From Phoronis australis (Eukaryota > Phoronida > Phoronidae), in the NCBI GenBank assembly GCA_002633005.1, contig NMRA01000187.1:154191-218190 (forward strand): a DNA stretch of 64,000 nt, given 5' to 3'. The first letter of the stretch is position 1. The number at the start of each line of letters is the position of its first letter. Made by a program: the position numbers and the translations under genes. The notes beneath the pieces are model-generated. The model made no database searches, was not told the origin of the DNA, and was given only the letters and a program-made list of their open reading frames with translations. This document shows positions 57,014-64,000 of the stretch, in pieces.

Positions 57014-58610
57014 CTGTAACAAAAAACAAAAATGAATGAAACCTGCTGCAAGTCTTATAAAAGAGTTGAAGTAGTGTCCCGTAGACGAACACAATGTCTT
57101 ACACAGAGTTAGCGAAGCAAATAACGTACATGAAATATGAAAGTGACTGAACGAGAGGCTGCCCGTGTCTTGTAATTTAAAAATGCAAACATTTCCTCCA
57201 TAAATGTGTTGCAGTGTCAACCTATTTTTGTTTTAGGATCTCGGAATCCTCACCCTTAGACTGAAATCAATTCAAGGAAACAATTGAGATAGTTTTTGTT
57301 AACTTGCAAAACTGTCATATCACTAAGCAATTCAGTGCACAAACAAGGTAAAACTGTGAATGAATATTTTGACCCATTCTAACCCTGATGAACAACACAT
57401 GCGCTTGAAATGATGAACCGTTTTGACATGCTTAGTACTTTTGTAAGTTAGATATACGAGTTATGGAGAACGAACAAAGAAATGTGCTTTCGAGATAATA
57501 TAGAGCACTACGGGTAATTTCGTAGCCTCAACTCATATATCAACGTGCTACTATGTGCGCATGCGTAAACTTGAATTGAAACAGTAAAAGATTTGAACAA
57601 GAGAAAGGTGGAACCATGACTCCAGTCCCTGGGTGTACTATAATATAAACTGTTGTTTAGACCTGTCGTCAGAGGGGGTTCGGCGCATTCGACGGCATTC
57701 GATCCCTCAGAGTCTCGTGACGTGCTATATGTGACATGTGTGGCGTAGCACGTACCGGTACCTTACGGAAACTGGAGGCTAGACTTCATGTTGCTAAAAG
57801 TGTCAGTGAAATATTACTCGTCGAAAATACAATCCTATTGGAGCCAAAATATGACGAAGTCAGTTCTTGCCGGACTGTAAGCCTCACAACGATCAACGAC
57901 AACAGACTCGTCCGGCAACGTGCATCATCATTGTAGAAACGTGAAAACTCTTGTGTCCAGGTCTAACCTACGAACCAGAACTCGGTATCACTTGACTCAG
58001 AATTCGGGCTAGAAAGTTGACCGAATCTGTAATTATCGGGATCAAAGCATGTCACTCAATTGATCAACTTTCTCTAATACAGTTTGAGTGTAGAAAAGAG
58101 ACCTCAAGTCATGATGTTATATGTATATTAAAACGCGATGACGAGGCCTGGATTTTGGCTTCGAGTCAGTCGGACACTGAACAGCTCAAAAGAGGCCGCG
58201 CGGACCGGCACCCGACGGTCTCCACCCGGCCGACGCCTCCTGCCATTTCATTCCCGTGACGTAAAAGCGCGGCTACAGAACTTTGGCGTGCTTTTTTCGT
58301 TGTCTTACCGAGTTGAGGATTCAGTCCGATCAAAATTTATCCGATGAACGACCTTCTTTCTATAAGCCAAATACAATTCGGGGGTTTTCACCCACCGTCT
58401 CTTACTAGTTTGGGTCTCAATATTAATATATGCAGCCTCATTTGAGTTGTTTTTGGACTCGAAGCCAACACCCAGGTCTCGTTATAGCTTATCAATACAT
58501 GTACATGTATATAGATTCGGCGGGGAGAGAAAACGAAGAAACAAAGAAAACGTTGAATAATTTTTCGAAATTCAAGTCAAGCGAATGCGCAACCTCGTCA
58601 TTTTACCATA
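57014..58610. other. upstream of the seen SLC5 exons, no gene identified
   Basis: The missing first SLC5 exon would be expected here or farther right on the minus strand. I found no hydrophobic minus-strand frame ending on a whole codon at a GT donor that looks like an SGLT first helix. Short open frames show no family signature. Confidence 0.5.
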
Positions 58611-59989
58611 ATAGGAGAGTTCACTTGTGAGTTCGCTCTTACTAGCGCCGCCAAGTGGTGAACAAGCAACGGACAAGTAGGAAGCGCGAGAACAATGGGG
58701 AAGGGCGCAGTTTGTAGAACTATAAATTGCAACAATTCAATTTCAATGAAAACCCCAGACGTGTCATTTTTACGTTTCCTGAGGATCCAGAAATGTAAGT
58801 ATTATTTGTTATTTAATAATATGATAGGACTACATTGTCATTCATTTTATGTGTTTTGTTAACGGTTGGAAGACATCTCAATCTCAGTCCTAGTGGCACT
58901 GTTGTCCGCAGTGTAGGATACTGCACAGGCTACGCTCTGCCTTCTGCGAATACTTTGTTTTCAATGTACGTCTACTAACATTATATGTGACAGTGTATCA
59001 GAATGGAATACACTAATGTGGTAATGATGGATTGTCTTGCTTCCTTCTTCTGCACAAAACAATTGCCTGCACTGAGGCTGGTGGCAGCCTGCTGTATTCA
59101 ATAGGTAACACATTCAAAATTGTTGGGTGGACAGGCATGAGACGAGCAGTGACCTGGGAGCACTTTGTAATGAAAAGTTGAAAAACACTCAGGATGGAAC
59201 TTGGGCATGATGGCCACCAGTCATTACAGGCAAAAGTCCTTAAGATCATGCACAAATCGAGCGCCAAATCGTATCACCACCTCAGCATTTTTTGTAAATG
59301 GTGAGGGGAACAACTGAAATTTGTGACGATAGGAGGACTCGACATTCATGTGGCATACATCAGTGGTTTTTACCCCTTTAGCACTCGACCTATATACCCT
59401 CCTGGGAGGGGGTCATTACCCATTTGGCACTCACCTGGTTTGGACTCCTCCCTAGTACCCCTTTGCTGGCACCTGTGGGCAACTCCCCTCGGATTCCCCA
59501 GGAACAATCACTAAAATTGTGTAGTGAATGAAATGTGAGGAATGGCAGTAATGTGACTCGGGTGTGGGGGGGGGAGCTGAACTCGATTTATTGCATGTTA
59601 TCGAATTTCATGTATATAATTATTTTGATTCATTTTGACAACATGGAGTGTTATAAGGAACGATAATTTGCCTTAATAAGAACTCAAACAAGAAACAAAA
59701 CCATGATGGCTTTTGAAGTGAGCTTCAAGAGAATGAAGGCGAGTACACATTAATGTTGTTTAAAACACACATTTCCATTCTCAATTATAAGCAGATTTTA
59801 GTTTATTATTTTACCCATTTTCAATCACACAGTGCTTTTATTCCACGTCGAACGTCATTAAAATATGAATTTATCAGTGTTTACATGGTTCGGACAGCTC
59901 CACTAAAGTGGTGTCGCCTCTTGGGGCGCTAGTTTTTCGACCAATAACCTTTGCGGCGAATGGCAAGATGGCGGAGTGAACTCTCCTAT
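58611..59989 (+). mobile_element. TIR transposon with THAP domain, TA-flanked
   Basis: Perfect 15-base ends, ATAGGAGAGTTCACT (58611-58625) and AGTGAACTCTCCTAT (59975-59989), with TA on both sides (58609-58610 and 59990-59991). A THAP-type frame starts 84 bp inside the left end. The interior is too decayed for me to find a transposase. TA target sites occur in several superfamilies, so I do not assign one. The THAP excludes a plain mariner MITE reading. Confidence 0.75.
58695..58796 (+). pseudogene. THAP domain start, frameshifted
   Basis: MGKGAVCRTINCNNS gives C-x4-C near the start, followed by MKTPDVSF. The expected F-P-E-D-P-E block appears in the next frame (TFPEDPEM) just before a GTAAGT-like donor, so one base has been lost or gained at about 58770. 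Rest of the domain not located downstream. Confidence 0.65.
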
Positions 59990-59991
59990 TA

Positions 59992-62900
59992 GGAGACCTA
60001 TTCTTCGCACGCTACTTGATTTATGTGCACCCGTTCGTCGCCGCACTTGCGAGTACTCCGTGTGATGCGCAAAAACAGTTTTGGACCTTGTGGAAAGTCA
60101 AAAAAAAAACAAGTCGTCAATGATTTGCCATTAACAGTGGTATGGAAGTTTTAAAATGCCATTATGTCTCATATTAGATTCTATTTATCGTATGATACCC
60201 TCCAAAATACGGAGGATCAGTCAGTGTTGAATTGCATTCCTACTGTTGATACTGTAGCTGAATATATAGATAAGTGTATGAATATGAACTGTAGATAATA
60301 AGTGTATGAATGCATAGATGAGTGTAGGAATACATAGATAAGTGTATAAATACATAGATAAGTGTATGGATACATAGATAAGTGTATAAATACATAGATA
60401 AGTGTATAAATACATAGATAAGTGTATAAATACATAGATACGTGTATGAATACATAGATAAGTGTATGAATACATAGATGAGTGTATGAATACATAGATA
60501 AGTGTATAAATACATAGATAAGTGTATGAATACATAGATGAGTGTATGAATATGTAGATAATAAGTGTATGAATGCATAGATTTGTGTATGAATATATAT
60601 ATGAGTATGAATATATAGATTAGTGCATAAATACTAAGAGAACAATACACATCCGGGGCATTTTTATATATGACATTTTTACTGTGGGGTTGCAAAAAAT
60701 TGTGGGGTATATATAATGCCCCACAATTTCAAACCTATCAGAAACTGTTACTTGGTATGCACAGTGTCTCCACGTGTATTCTCTCAACAACTTGGTTTCA
60801 TAAGGAGGCACAGAACAGTTCTCAATGGGTTTTGCCTAGCAAAACACACATCACTTGATTTATAACCTTTTCTTCACTCTGTCAAAAACAGGATGCAAAG
60901 AATGGCATGTTTTCAATTATTTTACATAAAAAGCCCAGCAGATGAGCACAGAAACTTTATTGTTTCTTGTATTTTTGACAATTTCATTCCCACTGAAAAC
61001 CAAGCTAGACTAAGAAAAATAAGGGCAAAAAATGCAAAATCGGCACTTTTCACCCGAAAAACACCACTTCCCTGCCGATGCACGACTAAAACCAACATTA
61101 GAGTCTGAAAGCAAATTTCCTACCGATTCCGAAAATGTGGTCCAAAAGTACTGTCAACCGACTACTTTTTTGGCAATTCTTGCTTGTTTGAGGGCTACCT
61201 AAAATCACAGCCAATTTCTTGGTCGCTACCCAACAATGCACAATTGCAGCCGGGGGCCGCCATCTTGAAGAAGAGTGCAGCTACAGCCAAGAAAGTGGCC
61301 TTTTATTCACAGCATGTTCACAAATACAAACAAACCACATTCACTGAGCCTACGTGCAATGCCCACCTACAAAATGCCCCCAAACTTGGCCTACCCCAAA
61401 ATTTCTATGCAAATTGGCCGCGGCCGCAGCCTAACTATTCAGTGCCACCTAAGGACATCCTATATATAATTCTGAGCAGGCTCTCCCAAAAGGGGTCACT
61501 GCTATTAGGCCCATGAGTGCCCTGCTACAGAGCTGTACTCGATTTATTGTATGACAATCGTCGGAACGAGTTTCTTGATGTAAATTAGTACATGTATTGG
61601 TTTAGATATCCTGTTTTTTATATTTGTTACATATTTGTAATGTTTGTCGAGTGATTATTTATGTGAAGTACATTTAATCTGTTCACACAGCAATCGACTG
61701 TTGTATTACAAGGTGTATAGTACCAAGACAAAAGTTCACTGCATCTACAAACGTAAAACGTACATTCGGGAATGTATCTGAATGTGATGCGTAGTAAGAG
61801 ACGCATTACTTGTATGTAGTACAGAGGGTTTATACAGAGGCCTTCCCGGCCGTCTGTTCCCTGGACGGCAAGAACTTTATCGACGACAGAATTGAAAAAC
61901 TAACGGACAAAGTTTAAACAGTTGGTTGTAAGGACGTCAACTGTCTTATCCAAGTGACTATATCCGAAATAACGCATTGTTTACGGACTTTTTTATCTAA
62001 GAGGTTCGCATATTGGCGCATGCCCCTAAGTTTCACATACTGTATAAGCCCAAGTGCCGTCCCGCTCTATAGTTAAATTCCTTGGCTCAGTTTTCAAGAA
62101 AGTTAAATTGAGCAAATATTTTTATAACTGTATTGCCGTGCATTTAAGCCCATGGCTTTATATTCTAAATAACGGCCATTTTTACTATGCAAGAGGTTCG
62201 CATACTGGCGCATGCACACTTAGTATTCAGTTTATGCAGTCAGAAGCGTGGTCACGCATACGCTAATACAGCTTCCTATATGTCAACGTTAAAATGCTTG
62301 CTGGCTATGAACATGACTTCTGTCCAAGAAACGAACCTTTGATTTCGACCATGCACTACCAGGGCCGTAGGAAGCGGGGGGGGGGGGCGGGGGGGGGTTC
62401 ATGTCCCCAAAAAATTCAGGCTTCAGGGTTAAACCATGGCAACCGACATAGGCGTAGGGCCGGGGATAGTCGAGAAAAGAAAGACTAAGAAATACGGATA
62501 AGAGGGAAAATTCAAGAGAACATTTAACAACTCTGTATCAGTGCATGGTTTACCTTTTGAGGGCCCTAGCCAGGACATTGTTGTTAGGGTCTCCGCTTTT
62601 GCAGCACTGGTCGTCTAAAAGCACTTGAAAACGTGGACGTCATCATTCATACATGTATTTCGAAAAATCGAGAAAATTTGTAAAGCGAGGCTTTTGCAGA
62701 GCGTACTAATTCAATTTTGCGAAAGCAAAACTATATTTTCCCAAAGGCCCCTCTCTGGCAAAAGATAACGGAAACAACTTTCGCTGTATGTTTTTTTTTT
62801 CTCGAAATTGCATATAATTTGAGAAAAGTTGATGATCTTTCAGATAACATCAATTGCTACGCATTTCCTTATTTTTTGAAAATATAGATGTTTTCATATT

Positions 62901-64000
62901 TAGGGACCCCGCCCTTTTGAAGGAGGCCATTGATGACTCTCAAGTGGCCACCCTTTTTGTGCTTTTATTGAGAAATTCTTAAGGGGCCACTCACGGAAAG
63001 AGGACACAATGTTGGATTCGATTACCTCTATTTTCCTGTTTTTGTGAAACCGTGCAACCGGCATTCATGTTGAAGAAGGTCACTTCCTGCACCGTCTTGT
63101 GACCACACGACGGTGGAATGCACTGTCACGCCTTTCCAAGCTTAATGATGTTTAGCCTTTCAAGGTGTCCCATTTCAGACAGGACCCTCTCTCGGTGGAG
63201 CAGTTCGGGGGAAATATCCCTTTGTTCGTTTATACACTTAAGTCCGAAACTGCCAAGCGTTCACGAGGGAAGTTGGGATCCCAAATTCATCAAAAAACCC
63301 AAAACATTCGTGCACAGCAAATCAGTATCAGGACATTCGACCCAAACAACTAAAAGTGTGACCACCATCAAAATGGTGGAATTTTGAAGAACGTGAAGAT
63401 CACTATTTGTGAATTACACAAAAGGACTATTTCCGATGGCTACTTATTAAATGATACTTGTTTATTGTTTCCCATAGTATGACAAAAATAGTATCTCGTT
63501 TGAAGATGGTTACTATGTGTTGTTTGTAAGGAATTCACACATGTGAAAAACACTGTTGTCTAAGCTACTATTTGTGGTGCCGTGCAAATGTCGAAAGGGG
63601 GTACTCAAAGAACTGTCGCAGTCATAAACAAAGATTTCGGCGTTTTTTGTAAGTTGAGTTCAAGTTTACCTCGTGAACCGTTATAGGTACCTCTGAAATG
63701 AGCAGAAATACACCTTAATACGAATGCCCAATCTCCCATGTTCCCCCGGTTACCCGTGTTAGAAATCTGCGAGCATGCATGCGGAAATCGCTTGTAACAT
63801 TCCGTTTTGATAAACACATTCGTTGATTTCTGATTTACTTGTTTATGTATCTACGAAAATCGATAGATTCATGGATCTGATGATCTTTGACAATACGTTG
63901 CTAATCTTGTAAAAATTGATGATGTTTCAGTGAATTTAGTTGCAGCTTGAAATTGGAAAAACTCTATAATCCGATCCCCAAATAATAAAGTACACTTAGA
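59992..64000. other. repeat-rich flank, no gene seen
   Basis: Contains the 20-bp array at 60285-60640, a hairpin of TTGTGGGGTATATATAATGC with CCCCACAA (60699-60726), a segment near 61439-61456 whose complement AGGTGGCACTGAATAG resembles the terminal repeat of the 31839 element, and a G tract near 62374. A short frame at 61184-61516 has no recognisable domain. Confidence 0.55.
60285..60640. repeat. 20-bp minisatellite, about 17 copies
   Basis: Units of AGTGTATGAATACATAGATA with common A/G variants. The minus-strand YTYLCIYTLIYVFIH peptide frames are by-products of the array. Confidence 0.95.

Noticed and set aside
60217-60695. Minus-strand frames rich in YTYLCIYTLIYV
   Set aside because: By-products of the 20-bp array in three frames.
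61184-61516. 110-residue frame MFEGYLKSQPIS...
   Set aside because: No domain recognised and repeat-like surroundings. Not enough to call a gene.

Overview
The window is animal nuclear DNA, not bacterial. It shows two multi-exon genes with GT-AG introns, many minisatellites, several small inverted-repeat transposons and assembly gaps. Frequent palindromic TACATGTA words, the repeat style and the gene families suggest a marine invertebrate (lophotrochozoan, hemichordate, echinoderm or cephalochordate). I cannot fix the phylum from sequence alone.

Plus strand, 10796-35778: a complete synaptotagmin-family gene of six coding exons. The exon phases close exactly into a 487-residue protein: a very short lumenal end, one membrane helix, a Ser-rich linker, C2A and C2B. 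Intron 1 is about 18.4 kb and is filled with minisatellites and small transposons. C2B has lost most of its calcium-ligand positions, while C2A keeps most of its own.

Minus strand, 57013-38969: fourteen consecutive coding exons (616 codons including stop) of a sodium/glucose cotransporter-like SLC5 protein. It is complete at the C-terminus. The first coding exon, which should carry the start codon and first membrane helix, was not found and may lie beyond 64000. The two genes converge on a roughly 3.2 kb intergenic spacer (35779-38968) that holds a MITE. Nothing shows that they are functionally linked.

The most notable non-gene content is in the SLC5 intron 42039-48564. Two different DNA transposons lie there almost back to back. 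One (42667-46607) is about 3.9 kb, has a 5-bp target duplication (ATTAC) and carries inward-facing copies of an RATCGRGAACG motif at both ends. It also encloses a decayed GIY-YIG (Penelope-like) fragment and a 44-bp minisatellite. The other (46795-48453) is a TTAA-flanked Kolobok-like element whose THAP domain is broken by a one-base frameshift. A second, unrelated THAP element flanked by TA lies at 58611-59989. Smaller families are a hAT-type 156-bp MITE (two copies with 8-bp duplications), a MITE family with CAGTGGCGGAT-like ends (three copies with 5-bp duplications), and MULE/Merlin-like MITEs at 10020 and 36525.

The remainder (1-10019, 57014-58610 and 59992-64000) shows no gene I can support. 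All other long open frames are products of tandem repeats, assembly gaps or chance. Single-N positions at 4090, 14086, 19892, 31037 and 32424 and N runs at 20390-20568 and 44049-44678 mark assembly joins, so nearby duplications need caution.
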